Source: Trachythela sp. YZ-2020
Lineage: Eukaryota > Cnidaria > Anthozoa > Malacalcyonacea > Clavulariidae
Length of the DNA: 64,000 nucleotides
Direction of reading: 5' to 3'
NCBI GenBank assembly: GCA_016169945.1
Contig: JADLSH010000389.1
Location: forward strand, 186,001 to 250,000
Part shown: positions 11,213-22,995 of the stretch, piece after piece
How the letters are laid out: each line of letters begins with the position of its first letter
Numbering within the stretch: the stretch's first letter is position 1
Position numbers and translations under genes: made by a program
The notes under the pieces: generated by a model
Database searches by the model: none
The model's input: the letters and a program-made list of their open reading frames with translations, nothing else
Told to the model about the DNA's origin: nothing

Positions 11213-11650
11213 CAAAAGAGCAAGATTAGTGTTCTGCCTCGCTGGCGCTCGGCAGCAATTATAGAATAGGAAACAACATATTAAATCTCAAACACTTCAT
11301 TTCAAATGGCAAAGGACAAGTATGAAAATAATGTTCATTGGCGTTCAAAAAACAGTTGAAGTTTAAAGACTATGGTTAAATTTTACAGTTAATGAAAGCT
11401 AAAAGACCACATAAAAACATGCTAACTTTATATAGTTGGACAATTGATAATTTTAGAGCTAAAAGTACAAATCTTATCACTATTTTGCACAAAAAATAAA
11501 ATAAATGATGAAATATACGACCGCTTGCGTGTTACCATGGTTACAGTAATCGACTTAATACTTCATGTTACAATAACGTTTTGGAATATAATTGCTTGGC
11601 TCGAATGGTCGAGGGGATTCTGCATTCATGTAATCATGTATTTCTAGTAT
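11213..11650 (+). repeat. Dispersed repeat R1, distal part, copy 2
   Basis: Matches 50538-50965 in the same order: AGGAAACAACATA, ATAGTTGGACAATTG, CCATGGTTACAGTAATCGA and ACTTCATGTTACAATAAC. The leading CTGCCTCGCTGGCGCTCGGC block recurs inverted near 46650-46685. Confidence 0.75.
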
Positions 11651-12300
11651 ATTTATTTATTCTACGAGCTTTCGACTGCCAGTCTGCAGTCAATGATGGT
11701 GGTGGTGTGCTTCGAGTTTGTAGGTAGATTTTTCTAAAGATCTTGCTAACTTCAGAGCATTTCGTCCAGCTTTTTGGCGCATATATTTAAAGATGTTTGA
11801 AGCGAAACCAGTATGATTCGTATTAAGCTTTGGACGCTGTCTGGACACTATCTACACGCGTAAAAATCTCACATCTTGTCAACAAGATGTATTACAAGAT
11901 GTATTAGTCGCAACACACTTTTAGCTAGTTTATCAACAAGGTGTAACAATGTTGTTATTTTATCAAGTTGCTACAACGTTGTCACTCACAACTTGTAACA
12001 AGTTGTTGAATTGCAGGACGATAACAAGTTGTTGAAACAACTTGTAACAAGTGTGTTGAGTCAACAACCTTGTAGCAAGTTGTCGACAAGCCGCTGACGA
12101 CTTGTCAGCGCGGACACATCCTGATAAAAAGTTGCTGAAACAGCATTGGTGCAAGTCTGTTGCAGGTTTGTTACAACTTGTGCGTTTTTACGTGTATAGA
12201 CGAAGACTACAGACAGGCAGTCGAAACCTCGTAGAATAAATAAACATATTAGAAATACATGCATGCAGTAACCCCTCGCCACAGCTAAACAACGACAGTT
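11590..12300. mobile_element. Nested fold-back element pair
   Basis: The outer arms (about 11590-11700 and 12205-12300) pair over blocks such as TTTATTTATTCTACGAG and TTTCGACTGCC. Nested inside, 11851-12200 has its own inverted ends (CTACACGCGTAAAAATC and its inverted partner near 12185), enclosing a run of palindromic AACAAGTTGTT-like repeats. No transposase. This reads as one fold-back element inserted into another. Confidence 0.75.
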
Positions 12301-12438
12301 CCTAAACATTTCTAAGCTTTTCGTTGCAAAATCTGCATGCAAAGGATGATTTGTTCAAAACCAGAATAGACTTAGTCAGAATGCGATCGTGAATGGGTAA
12401 AAAGAGGCTACGAGAGCTAGGGTTTTTTAATTGCTTAA

Positions 12439-14361
12439 GGTGGTCCAATACCAAATTTTAAAGGAAAATCCTATTTTGAAATTATCCATATTATGCATCA
12501 TTAATGATCCCTTTTTCGTTTTGTGGTGTTAATTTTTGTATTTGTTTGGCGTAAAATGGATAAATAGGGGAAAATAGCAGCTTGTTTGAAATTTTGTCTC
12601 GTAGCAACCACCATAGCAACGACATGTTATTGGAAAATCGCGAGCATTGGAGCATTTACGAAAAAGTTTTTCTCTCCAAATGAGTACCCAGCTACCCCTC
12701 CCTAGCTTTCTAATGATTTTAGACGATTTTATTTCAAATTACACCGAGTACAAGTCGGTTATATTTAGGCGGGAGAGGCATTATAATGGCGTGAAAGCAA
12801 ATTGTGTTCATGCTATATATTTTGTATAATTACGGTTCCACTTCAAGGCTATGACTGATTGAGGACATCATGTAAAGTCCGACGAAAGTCGATCTGCCAT
12901 AACCTTTCAAAGAACCGAAGGGTTAAACATTGGTGTCTTTTTAAAGACGGCAACGGCGGAGGTCACAGCTGGGAACCAAACTTAGGTGTTGAAATAGTAC
13001 TTGTTAAAGATTTTTGAAAAAATCTATCATGGCATTTTCATGATATATATGCCTACCTCTCCTGTTTAGGATGTGTTTGGGTATGTGATTTCGACCCCGA
13101 ATTAGTCAACGTATATTTTGTTAGCATTTGAAAATATAGGGGAGCTTCATGTCGAATGTTTCATTTGCATATTAAAATATAGGGGAGATCCATGTCGAAT
13201 CTTTCATTTGTGCGTATAATCATAGTCCCTATAACAGTGTCTGGAAACGCATCTAAAGCTTTTGTTCTATGTTTTTGTTCATGTTTGTGCACCTTCACGC
13301 TCAGTAAACACATCGTTCTCTTAGCATAATGAAGGAAGCAGCCAATAAACCCCGTGCAGCTGAATATTAACATTTGTAAAACAAAGAAAACGTGCACTCT
13401 CAGCCGTACACCCTCAACATCAACCACGGATATGGCTATAAACTTTCAAGTTTGCCGCGTTTCCAGACATTGTATTATAGGGACTATGGTATAATATAAG
13501 TAAATAAAAGGTTTTTCAATATAAGGCGCATACACTTGCAAATATGTTGTTTATTTAAACTGGTATATACAAATATAACTTTTACATAATTTCCAAATAT
13601 CTATATGGGCACATTTATATACCGAATATATATAAAACTATAATGAACTATCTATCTATCACTAAAATGATTGTAATACTAATCCACAAATTGTACTAAC
13701 AGTGAGTGATTTTGTGTCAGCCACCCATGTTCTATAATATTAGAGTAAAAATGAGGAAAAAGTATTAAATTAGGAAATTAAAATAGTTTTCAATGTATAA
13801 CACCACCTTAATGTGACCATCATGTTGATAAACCGAACATTGAACTTTAAATGCATTTTTCTCGTATAAGCAAAAATTAGCGATTCCATTATTGTGCGCA
13901 GGATATCTGAAGAGGTATTGAAGCTTTCTTGATGAAATTTTCAGGATAGACTCATCATATCAAGCTCTAGGTCGTGAACTAAAATAATTGAGTTATATTG
14001 AATAGTTTTGAAGTGGCGACAGTTTCCATGCGAGTCGTCAAATACCTTTCCAGTTTTTGATCTGTAAAACTGCATGGTGATAATGTTTCAATGTTGATTG
14101 TTTTAGTTCAACTCCTAGACAATGTTATTTGCTAGTAAATAAAAGTTATTCCAGAATTTTATCGTTAATTCCTCTTTAGTTATTGTGTTTATAAAATTGC
14201 ATGAATTTCACCACAAGGGGTGCTTTATCTCGGTAACCATGGCAACAATGTTTTGCAGCAACATATTTTTTTTTGTCAGAGTGTTGAGCCTAACAACATA
14301 TTAGCAGTAGAGATTCAATAGTAATAAAGGATAGAAATTATTTTTTTTGTATTGGACCCCC
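12439..14361. mobile_element. TTAA-flanked non-autonomous element, 1.92 kb
   Basis: The ends are inverted, GGTGGTCCAATAC against GGGGGTCCAATAC, bounded by TTAA at 12435-12438 and 14362-14365. The interior has no transposase frame; it carries two copies of a roughly 40-bp block (13131-13172 and 13173-13215, sharing AAAATATAGGGGAG) and a nested MITE at 13221-13488. A piggyBac or Kolobok relative is the likely mobiliser. Confidence 0.7.
13221..13488. mobile_element. Nested MITE with 7-bp target duplication
   Basis: Inverted ends CATAGTCCCTATAACAGTG and, inward from the right, CATAGTCCCTATAATACAATG, both followed by TCTGGAAACGC. GTATAAT flanks both sides (13214-13220 and 13489-13495). 268 bp, no real coding capacity; the 88-codon ORF on the - strand is internal filler. 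Confidence 0.85.
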
Positions 14362-14365
14362 TTAA

Positions 14366-15217
14366 CTGGAAAATATGGCAGTTGCACCAGAATTTTTACT
14401 ACTGGAAATAGCATTCGGTAAATTAGTGGCCAACTGACCGAGTCTGTTTATATCTGGGTTTCAGACAAAATTTTGGCGGGGAAAACGATATTGAATCCCC
14501 CTCCCCTCCTCCAAAGGATATTACCATTATACTAAGTGATTCCGTATTTCCGTTCAGTTCCGTGCCATGACAATTTTAATCATATTACGGTAATAGTTTG
14601 GAAGGAAAACAAAGGAAAACTGGAAGAAAATATAAATATTAAGGAATTATATAAAGGAATTTTAAGGATTTTTGCAAGGATAAACAATGGAAATTTGTTT
14701 CAAACTGTGGAAGCACTGTAGTCATGGCAACACGATCAGTAAGAAATCTTGCGGTTGAAAGTATACAATTCTCTCGTAAAAATGGTTCCGCTTTCCTTTT
14801 AATTTATAGCTTTTTGTAACATAAAATATAGGATACAAAACTGGCAATTAAGTAGTTAAACTGACTATTTATATAAAGCAACAGTTTTTAAAACAACAAT
14901 GATAATATGCCATGAACAAATACATCAACAATTATAACAAACTCGCCTTATATTTTACTTTTTTCGCTCATATATCTCTTCTTATCCTATTATATAAAGC
15001 AGAAGCGATAAAATTCGCCTCACAGCTCCTATTTGTAAAGTCCTTAAAAGCGATTTTGAAATATTCAGAATTTCTCATGTTTAAAATCTTCGCTCATTCC
15101 GATCCTGACAATAACAGCCCACGCGATGTCCACGAAAAGTTCACGAAATTCGCGAAAACGTTCACCCATGACACCCATGAAACATAGCCACACGCCAGGA
15201 ACTTTGGTTTCGCATAG
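14366..15217. other. Intronic AT-rich spacer
   Basis: No repeat partner or supported gene seen. 15118-15188 has a run of CGCGA, TTCACG and CCCATGA motifs that looks like a decayed tandem repeat. Confidence 0.5.
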
Positions 15218-15305
15218 CTTTCCTTTTTTCCCGGGTGTAATAAATAGCCGAGCGGAATTAGTACCCTCGCACGGCGCTTCGCGCCGGCTCGGGGATTAAA
15301 CAAGA
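15218..15305 (-). repeat. Dispersed repeat R1 head, inverted copy
   Basis: Read on the - strand it gives CCCCGAGCCGGCGCGAAGCG, then ACTAATTCCGCTCGG, then TTACACCCGGG, as in the heads at 6320 and 43333. Only the head is present. Confidence 0.75.
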
Positions 15306-15410
15306 GAGCGTCCAAAACATAGTATGAATCATCCTGTTTTCGCTTCAAACATCTTTAAATGTAAACATCTTTAAAATTATGTCATTCTGAGTGTATCAAT
15401 AGGGTAATCC

Positions 15411-18388
15411 CAGAGGAGGTATCGTCAATATACCGTGATGCATTGCGGTTTCGCACATATTAATACATATTATCAATTCGCCGGAGCTAGTCGTTCATTC
15501 TTCGGTTGGCTGTCGCAGTGACAACATCAACACAGAAGTGAATTTTGTCCGAATTATGATGAAATTTCAAACTTTTGTCGCAAGAAAACTTTGATTTCAC
15601 GATATATTAATTTCTTAGTTGCTCAAGTCCACGTTGAAAGAACGTTTGGTGTTCATTTTCGGCCTGCATCTTGCGTAGAATTAGTGCTTGTCGCGGAGTA
15701 CTTGTGATTCATTCGACGATATATAAAGTTATAAACGATTATAAACGTACAGGCATTTTTGCTTTTTATTGTTAAGTCCATATCGAATACATTTCCAGTA
15801 TTATTCCCAAGGTAAGGTAGTTAAAATTTTACTAGTAACAATGCATATTATTTTCAATACCAATTAAATTATTTGATATGTAAAAATTTAACATGAATTC
15901 CATCCAATTATATTTTTAGCCCAGGATTACATACAATATTGTTTACAAAATCAACCCACCCACATATAGACATGAAAGTTCCCCATCTGATATTTCAACA
16001 GACAACATTTATATTAATATTAAAACTGTTGTCAATGTTGTGTGAATATTATATTTGTACTCTGTTGCATATAATTGCATTAATATAATTGCCTTACAAC
16101 CATCAGACAAAGGATATTTCCTATTTGGACTGGTTTACTGACAGTAAATAAAGCATATGTAATACAATATATGAACTATTTTATGTCTGTGTACTACACT
16201 ATTGTTTTGAAAAAATATTCAAAATTGAGATTGATATTCATGAGGTAGTTGCATTCATGATAAATACATTCTAACAAGTATTTAAATTATTATGATCTTT
16301 AATTTTAGAAAGAAATGTCAAAGCCAGACAGATGCTTACAATACAATTAATTCAATCAAAAATCCCTGGACTAGCACACTACAACCTGACATGTAATGCT
16401 TCATGTGACAAAGGAGCTAACTACATGAAGATTTCCTGACAACATGCATGGACTAAATTGCAAGCCAGCCAAGCCACCTGAGATTGGTTCACGATCATTA
16501 CTGCTATGCAGATGAATGAACATGTAAAGTTACTGAACTTGACAGACTCACCCCAAGCCAAAATGGACATGAATTATTTTTAAAAATGAAATCTCATCCC
16601 TCATAATTATACAACATAAACTTTTAAATATACAATAAAACAGGTGGGTTTTAACTAATTGCTACCAAACAGATGGCCAAAGTATCTGAGTTAGCCACCA
16701 TATGCTGCACTGTTGCACTTAATGAATACACCTATAAAGACAACCATCAACAATATTAAGGCTACTGCAGTGTATTTAATTATTCAACGATTAGGTTAGA
16801 AATCAAAGCACAACATGTTGTAATTAAAATCTTAAAATTATATGGACACAAATACATAATTTTTAAACTAATAGTTTACTTTTAAATGACTTAAGGTTTA
16901 GTATCTTTGAGATGGACTAATATATAAGGTTGAGGGTATTGGACAATAATCTAAGGAGTTGTGGATATTAATGTTTTTACCTTAAAGCAAAACAAATTTG
17001 TTGCTAGAGGGCCAATTTTCATGTAAACATTCCTATAGCACCAGAGTGCATTCTATGTGCAGGGGAGGACAGGCCAGTCGGGCTCACCTGGGAAAAGCCC
17101 AGTGGGCCCACCTGGGAAAAGCCCAGTGGGCCCCTGCTTGTAAGGCTCCTTTGGGCCCCTTGAAATGGGCTTTTACATGACTCAAAAAGTACAGGGCCCC
17201 CCTCTAGCCCAGGTCCATCTGAGGTAGCCAGTCTGCCCCTGTCTATGTGAACTGCTCGGTGAAGTTTGATATGCTGATTTTCTTACACAGATATATCTCA
17301 TTTTTTCAGCTTTCATACTCAAAGTTACATAATGGCTGGTTTCTGTTTAGTCGTAACTGTGAAACTATCAAGATGACCTGTGTAACTGAGTGTGGATATA
17401 TCTCTACTAGGTAGAGTAAAAACTGATTTACATACAGCACACAAAAGACAAGACAGATCCACACTATTTCTCATTGTCGAACATGACTTAGTCATGACAA
17501 GTTACAACCAAATGGAAACCAGGCCTAAAATGCAAACTGTCTATGGCACTGTAAAATGATAACAAAGCTTCACAACTTTATATAATTCAAGGTTAGCTAA
17601 ATTAGGTAATGCTAGGTTAGTATTATAATAATTTTCAGACAAGGAATGTTCTATCCCATAAACTTGACTTTTACCACTCCAGTAGTGCTTTGTCTACAAT
17701 ATAAAGAAGAGAAAAACATCTCAGTTGATACCCTTAAGTTAAAATTACTATTTTTTTTAAACTACTTCAAACTCAAAGAGTTGTTTACATAGTATGTAAT
17801 ACGATTGACATTGTGCATACTGTGTATAGACCCTAATAAAGACATTATAAAATTTCTACATGATTTTCTCTACACTATTAATGGGTAATTCATACAAATT
17901 TGGGCTTAGAAACACAAAGTTTGTGTCCTTAGGGTTTTTGAACAAATCACTTTCGAAGCAGAGCGCTCTAATTGCATATTTAATTAGCAGCATGGATATC
18001 ACAAAATATCCCATTTTCAAAATGCGATCCCTCGTTGGTTTGTGGAGTCTTTTTTGATTTCTTGGTATCAATTGAAAGAAAAACTCTTCATGAATACAGT
18101 GATATTTCAAAGCTATTTTTACGCCTTGAGTAGGAACCCGAAAATTAGGTCAATACATATGTAAATTAATATAACTAAAGCACATCGTAGAAAGAAAACA
18201 AAATCAAAACCGTGAAATATGATGCACATACTACAATAATTTCAACACGTACCTTTAAAAATATCTGATTTTCAAAGAGAAAATACTAAGTAGAAATCAG
18301 CAATTTTCTCGCCGCTCCTGCCAAAAATATTGATTTCGAAAAAAACCCCAGCGCAATGCATTGTGGTATACTGACGATTCCTCCTCTG
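15411..18388. mobile_element. hAT-like non-autonomous element, 2.98 kb
   Basis: Inverted ends begin CAGAGGAGG and continue for about 36 bp with roughly 30 matches (blocks ATCGTCA, TATACC, ATGCATTGCG). The flanks GGGTAATCC at 15402-15410 and 18389-18397 are identical over 9 bp; an 8-bp duplication and CAG termini fit the hAT superfamily, the ninth base being chance. No frame longer than about 85 codons exists inside, so it depends on another copy for transposase. Around 17050-17215 is a GC-rich segment with two copies of CACCTGGGAAAAGCCCAGTG. The element lies in intron 1 of the trefoil gene model. Confidence 0.8.
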
Positions 18389-18397
18389 GGGTAATCC

Positions 18398-19015
18398 AAT
18401 CTAGGGATGTCTTCGTGCGTTCGGTATCAGGTATATATAAATTATTTTCATAGCAATAAAGATTAGGCTTTTAGCTGTTAAGTGATGTCATTTTTGTATC
18501 ATTGCGATCAAAAATAGCAAAATACAATTAGGGCGATTTAAAATGGCTGGTTACAGTCGCATTTCCTCCCTATTGTGTTTTAAGTGCAAATCTATTGTTT
18601 GAGTATGGAAATTATTCTCATTTCAGATTCAATTCTAGGAATAATCTATTGTCCTAGAAAAATTATAGACGGGTTAATTCGCAATTTAACAACGAAATTT
18701 CGTTGTTAAAACATTTTTTGTTCGATTTTTTGTTTCCAGATAACTTGCAATGCCTAAAGTTTTCCACATATAGGCAACATTTATTTGGAGATATTATCGT
18801 TAATGCGACAAGTATTTTACAGGCACGCACGTCGAAGATGTGTTTTCGAGCAGCAATTTCAAATTCTGTCATATTTGGACATATTTGTTCACAATGATAC
18901 GAGGTTTTTGATATAACACTTGTTATCAATGATTTTATTTACGCGTGGTACGAATCGTTACAGAAATTAGTCTATTGTTAATGTTGTAAATTGTTTAAAG
19001 ATCTCTTTTTTGTCT
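18398..19015. other. Intronic AT-rich spacer
   Basis: Only a short inverted repeat around TTAACAACGAAATTTCGTTG (18686-18709) is notable. Confidence 0.5.
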
Positions 19016-19020
19016 TCTTC

Positions 19021-19280
19021 AGTCGTTCTCCAGTCGTTCTTCAGTCGTTCTTCGATGACTCGTTCTTCAGTCATTCTTCAGTCGTTCTTCAGTCGTTCTT
19101 CAGTCGTTCTTCAGTCGTTCTTCAGTCGTTCTTCAGTCGTTCTTCAGTCGTTCTTCAGTCGTACTTCAGTCGTTCTTCAGTCGTTCTTCAGTCGTTCTTC
19201 AGTCGTTCTTCAGTCGTTCTTCAGTCGTTCTTCAGTCGTTCTTCAGTCGTTCTTCAGTCGTTCTTCAGTCGTTCTTCAGT
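19021..19280. repeat. 11-bp minisatellite, about 23 units
   Basis: Near-perfect tandem copies of CAGTCGTTCTT, with a few variants near the left end (for example TTCGATGACTCG). Because 11 is not a multiple of 3, all three + frames read SFFSRSSVVLQ-like repeats, which create long but meaningless ORFs. Confidence 0.95.
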
Positions 19281-19997
19281 TGTCTTGAATTTCTGTTTTC
19301 ACTCTGTTCTGCTACTCTGCATCCACTGACTTGCATTGCTCCTAGCTCTTTTATACGAGCTGTTCTGGGCGACTTCGTACTCGTAAGGCGTAGGGTGCAC
19401 TGATCCAAAATTGACCAATCAGTTAAAAGTGGTGTACTGTTGAATCGTTGTATCAACTCTATATCCCTGTTTATTTAAGTCGTTGATGCACTTGTCGAGT
19501 CGGTTTTATGCTCAGTCGATCAACATTTAAAAATTCATAAATTCACTTACTCAGCATAATCTTATAGCAAAACTTTCAAACTGTACGTATATGAACTTTG
19601 TTTTACGATTTAGGCTAACTTTAACTATAATTTAACAAACTAAGCTTTTGAAGACGTAATATTCTAATTACTTGACCGCGCGAAATATACCCAAGAACGA
19701 TTGACAGCAAAGCCCCAAGGATGTACACGTGTAAGATAAATGAACAGCTTAACATTGAAGTTTGAGTTATCATGCAAACACATCTTGCCTCCGTGCAAGG
19801 TTTTTATCAGACAATGACTGTTTGAGAAGGAAATTTGGGATACAAGAGGCATGAGATAAGTACTATGCATGGTTTTATAGCAATCAAAGTCATATCAAAT
19901 ATATACCATTAAGCCTCAATGTGGCCCAAAGCGCAGATAAATTTTGCACTTGATTATCGTTTTTACTTAACATTTTCATATTTTATCTTTTCTTTAG

Positions 19998-20048
19998 GAA
20001 CATTTTGTCCTTCCAACTGGAAGGAAATCGGTCGCCGTTGTAGATATT
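19998..20048 (+). CDS. 51-nt linking exon 2 of trefoil gene (candidate)
   Basis: A ttttctttag acceptor and a GTAAGT donor bound a phase 1-1 exon of 17 codons: GTFCPSNWKEIGRRCRY. It joins exon 1 and the trefoil exon without disturbing frame. The CPSNW...C pattern resembles the first strand of C-type lectin-like domains, so it could instead be the start of a lectin domain whose other exons are lost; no such exons are seen between 20049 and 20935. Confidence 0.5.
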
Positions 20049-20442
20049 GTAAGTTTAACACTTTAACTTTGTTCTCAGACCTTGTGTTTGACTTGCCAAG
20101 CATTAGATACTATAAAATACAATGTGGAAATAATATGTTTAATATACTTATAGTAATATATACTTTTGAGAAACTACTAAGGAGTTTAAAAACAGGCACG
20201 ACAACAGAACTGCATCTCCTGACACCATTTTAAACCCACATTTTCTTGATCTCGAAATACGGAAAATTTCATCAAAATCTGAGACAGCCAATGTTCAGAT
20301 TTCTTTTGCGCAAACTCCTGAAGAAAAAATCCGAAGGAAAATTCCAGATAAGTTATTATTTCAGCAGCTCTTTCTTTCCAACATGACTATATTTGTATGG
20401 CTTAATATTGGAAACGAATTAATTGTTCCCGGTAAGACGTCA
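20049..20442. other. Intron 2 of the trefoil gene model, first part
   Basis: No repeat or exon recognised. The rest of the intron holds the short dispersed repeat at 20443-20518 and AT microsatellite-like sequence near 20560-20605. Confidence 0.5.
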
Positions 20443-20518
20443 CAAACATTTTTTGAAAGAAAAAATTAATCGATTCAAAAATGCTCTTGACCTGGTGTCC
20501 CTCGTATATTTAATAACT
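20443..20518 (+). repeat. Short dispersed repeat, copy 2
   Basis: Second copy of the sequence at 9300-9376, same strand. Confidence 0.8.
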
Positions 20519-20935
20519 TTAATCGGCAATTTTCAGAAAATATGAAAATACATATATATATATTCAAATATACTAGTTATTCACTTCTTGCATCTATATA
20601 TATACTGTAAGGTGGCCACCAGTTCGTTCTTTCCGTGTATTCTCGTGAAATTGCCTTATACATTTATCCTGCAAATGCACCATTTTGTCTTTCTTAACAG
20701 TTGAATACATTTTTACAAATATACACCAAATCGCCTCTCCAGCGATTCTCCGCGTTCATATGTATGGTACTGATATCCGACGGCTGATTGTCATTCCTGC
20801 CTGAGAAGGGTTTTCGTCTGGACGGCGCTATTTCCCCTGCGGGCCGAAGCCATGTGTTTAGTTCTAGCGCACGCACATGCATTTTCCGCGGAGTTATCAT
20901 TACTTAATTTCATATAACATTATTGTTCATTTTAG

Positions 20936-21081
20936 TTTCATGCCACGTGCCAGGAGTAAAGAGAACGGATTGTGGTTACCCCGGAATGTCGAAGCAGATG
21001 TGTGAAAGAAAAGGCTGTTGTTGGAACGACAAGACCGGTGGTGTACCTTGGTGTTTCTACGGGCTCAGTATTTTCCAATAG
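20936..21081 (+). CDS. Trefoil (P-type) domain exon, terminal
   Basis: A ttcattttag acceptor leads in phase 1 to 48 codons ending TAG at 21079-21081. All six trefoil cysteines are present with normal spacing: the first in SCHVPG, the second in TDCGY, the third in QMCER, the adjacent fourth and fifth in GCCW, the sixth in PWCFY. Trefoil domains are three-loop disulphide modules of secreted mucosal and cuticular proteins. With exon 1 (signal peptide) and exon 2 the predicted product is about 103 residues with one trefoil domain and a short GLSIFQ tail. The domain assignment is firm; membership in a three-exon gene starting at 5882 is inferred from phase. The TAG is followed at once by GTTGGC, but an earlier donor inside the domain is unlikely since it would remove the last cysteine. 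Confidence 0.85.
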
Positions 21082-21179
21082 GTTGGCTTACTTCAAAATC
21101 TTTTCTACCGTCGGTGTTCTGTATAGCAAGATTACCAAAATTTACAATAATTTACCCTTGTGCCATGCACAGGTTGCCT

Positions 21180-21300
21180 TTTTGCCAACTGCATGGTCTT
21201 GGTAGCTTATTGGTCAGAGCATTGCACCGGAATCGCTTCACTTGTGCCGTTCTCTGACTACTAATTTCCGGGGTCCTGGATTCAAACAGAGTTTTCGAAT
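21180..21300 (+). mobile_element. tRNA-derived SINE, second copy
   Basis: Head TAGCTTATTGGTCAGAGCAT then GCACCGGAATCGC and a box B-like GGATTCAAAC near 21280. Same head as the - strand copy at 7668-7870, with a different or decayed body. Immediately downstream of the trefoil exon. Confidence 0.65.
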
Positions 21301-21984
21301 AGAGTACTAGATTTAAAAATTTACATAATATCGAAAATGGAAAATATATATGCCTATTACATCTATACTGTTTGTATTAAATACTGAGTTGTCCTCGTAT
21401 TTTACAACATTCTTACAATATCTATATTTCATCTATTTAGGGCTATGACGTAATTGGCATCTACACTCGATGGACTGTGCGCGTGTTCTTTATCATTTTG
21501 GGATAATATTTACACTATAGTTAACATACTCGTGGGTTTAGCTTCAGAAATGTTTTTAAATATGTATTGCAAAGACATTGGAAATTTAAGAAGAAATTAT
21601 AATTGGAAATTTTCTTTGAAATGCTTTATTGTAATAATTTGAAATGCTTTTTATTCGTTCCCACGTGCCTAACAAATTACCACTGTCCGAACAGATAGAA
21701 GAGGTTTAAAATCCGAGGCCTAATACCAATTAAAAATGCGAATGTTTTTCAAACTATTGCAAATTATACAAGTATATTCCTGAGGAATCTTGAATTATTG
21801 TTGATAACTTAGATTTAATAATAATAATTTCGAATTTTTATTCGGGATAACACCAATCAGTACTATATTACTGTTTTCATTAGGGTCCTGTATCTAAGTA
21901 CTATAAAACTATTAAAATACAAGAAAATAAGGAAATATTTTATACAAGTTAAAATACTATTAAGCATGGACGTATGCATGCATG
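21301..21984. other. Spacer downstream of trefoil exon
   Basis: No gene or repeat partner recognised; the short ORF at 21454-21642 has no support. Confidence 0.5.
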
Positions 21985-22275
21985 CGATTAAAAATATTCA
22001 TCTAAAAATTGTCTGAATAAAACCCTAGATTCAAGTTTTCTAGCTGATAGTGGAAGTTCATTAAACGTTTTGCTGCAATGAAATTATAACTCTTACGTCC
22101 AAACTCTGTTCTTACTTTTGGTAGTTTGACAGACACATGATTGTTTCTTGTGTATACATGATTCTTTTTTCAAAAGTTTTCTTATAAATATCACAAACAT
22201 TGTTATGAAGGCAGTCAAATACAAAGTTGTGGGCCTTTTTCTTTACTACACTTTCTATTGATGGAATGTGTAGAT
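21985..22275 (-). pseudogene. LINE reverse transcriptase 3' relic
   Basis: On the - strand two frames read successively as the C-terminal tail of a LINE protein: an AHNFVFDCLHNNVCDIY-like segment, then VKLPKVRTEFGRKSYNFIAA, and finally a RVLF..QFL-like end. At least one frameshift joins them. The LPKVRTEFGRKS block is the usual pre-C-terminal signature of these ORF2 proteins. 5'-truncated and dead. Confidence 0.6.
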
Positions 22276-22723
22276 CTATACTGGGACAATTTAAACAATC
22301 GTCTCGTAAGACCAGCTAATCAGATAGCAGTATTTAGTAGCATATGGACGAACACAAAACAAATAAAACACATGTTCAGTATTTGGATTCCTCATCACAT
22401 ATGAAAAAGAAAAAACTATTTTAAACTCGTAACGTGATTAGAATGATATTAAAAAATTCGCTTACGAAAAACAGTCATTCATGTATTCAAGATCTTAGAA
22501 ATAAGAGAATACGAAAACCATCTATGAAATGGGAGGTAAGCATGGATTGCGAAGAGAATTAGAGGGTCTTTTAGGCTTAGAGAAGAACGTTTTTGATTGG
22601 CCGAAGTGCGTGCTCAATAACTCGATTGACTACGGAAAAAAACGAGCGGAAATAAAATATAAATTGTTGGGAAAAAAGACACACAGCCACTTACTTGTGA
22701 CATACAACTGACTCTATTTTAGC
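22276..22723. other. Spacer, no gene recognised
   Basis: The ORF at 22529-22711 starts inside an ATGGGAGGTAAGC context with no domain; nothing else supported. Confidence 0.5.
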
Positions 22724-22725
22724 TA

Positions 22726-22993
22726 CAATCCTGGTCAATACATCGACGACACTTACAGTTATCTCATCATATTCAGTTGCTTCCTGACTAAATAAGAGAA
22801 CCCTCCCCATTACCCCCACCGATCAAGGTTGAGTAGTGTCCTATAACATGTTTAAAGCATTTAGCATAGATTCAACATTGTTTTGGGGGCGAGGGGCCAT
22901 TGGATGAGAAAACCTAAACGTTTTATAGTTACTGTAGGAACGTCAAAGGCGACATATTTAATAGACTGTAGTCGATGGTTTTGGCCAGGATTG
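22726..22993. mobile_element. TA-flanked MITE, 268 bp
   Basis: Inverted ends CAATCCTGGTCAATACATCG and CAATCCTGGCCAAAACCATC, flanked by TA at 22724-22725 and 22994-22995. This fits a Tc1/mariner-type non-autonomous element. The first nine bases match the ends of the larger element at 38781-40846. Confidence 0.75.
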
Positions 22994-22995
22994 TA

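Noticed and set aside
19021..19280. CRISPR-like array
   Set aside because: Units are contiguous with no spacers, and the genome is eukaryotic.
18991..19329. Serine/valine-rich repeat protein ORFs
   Set aside because: They come only from reading through the 11-bp minisatellite in three frames.
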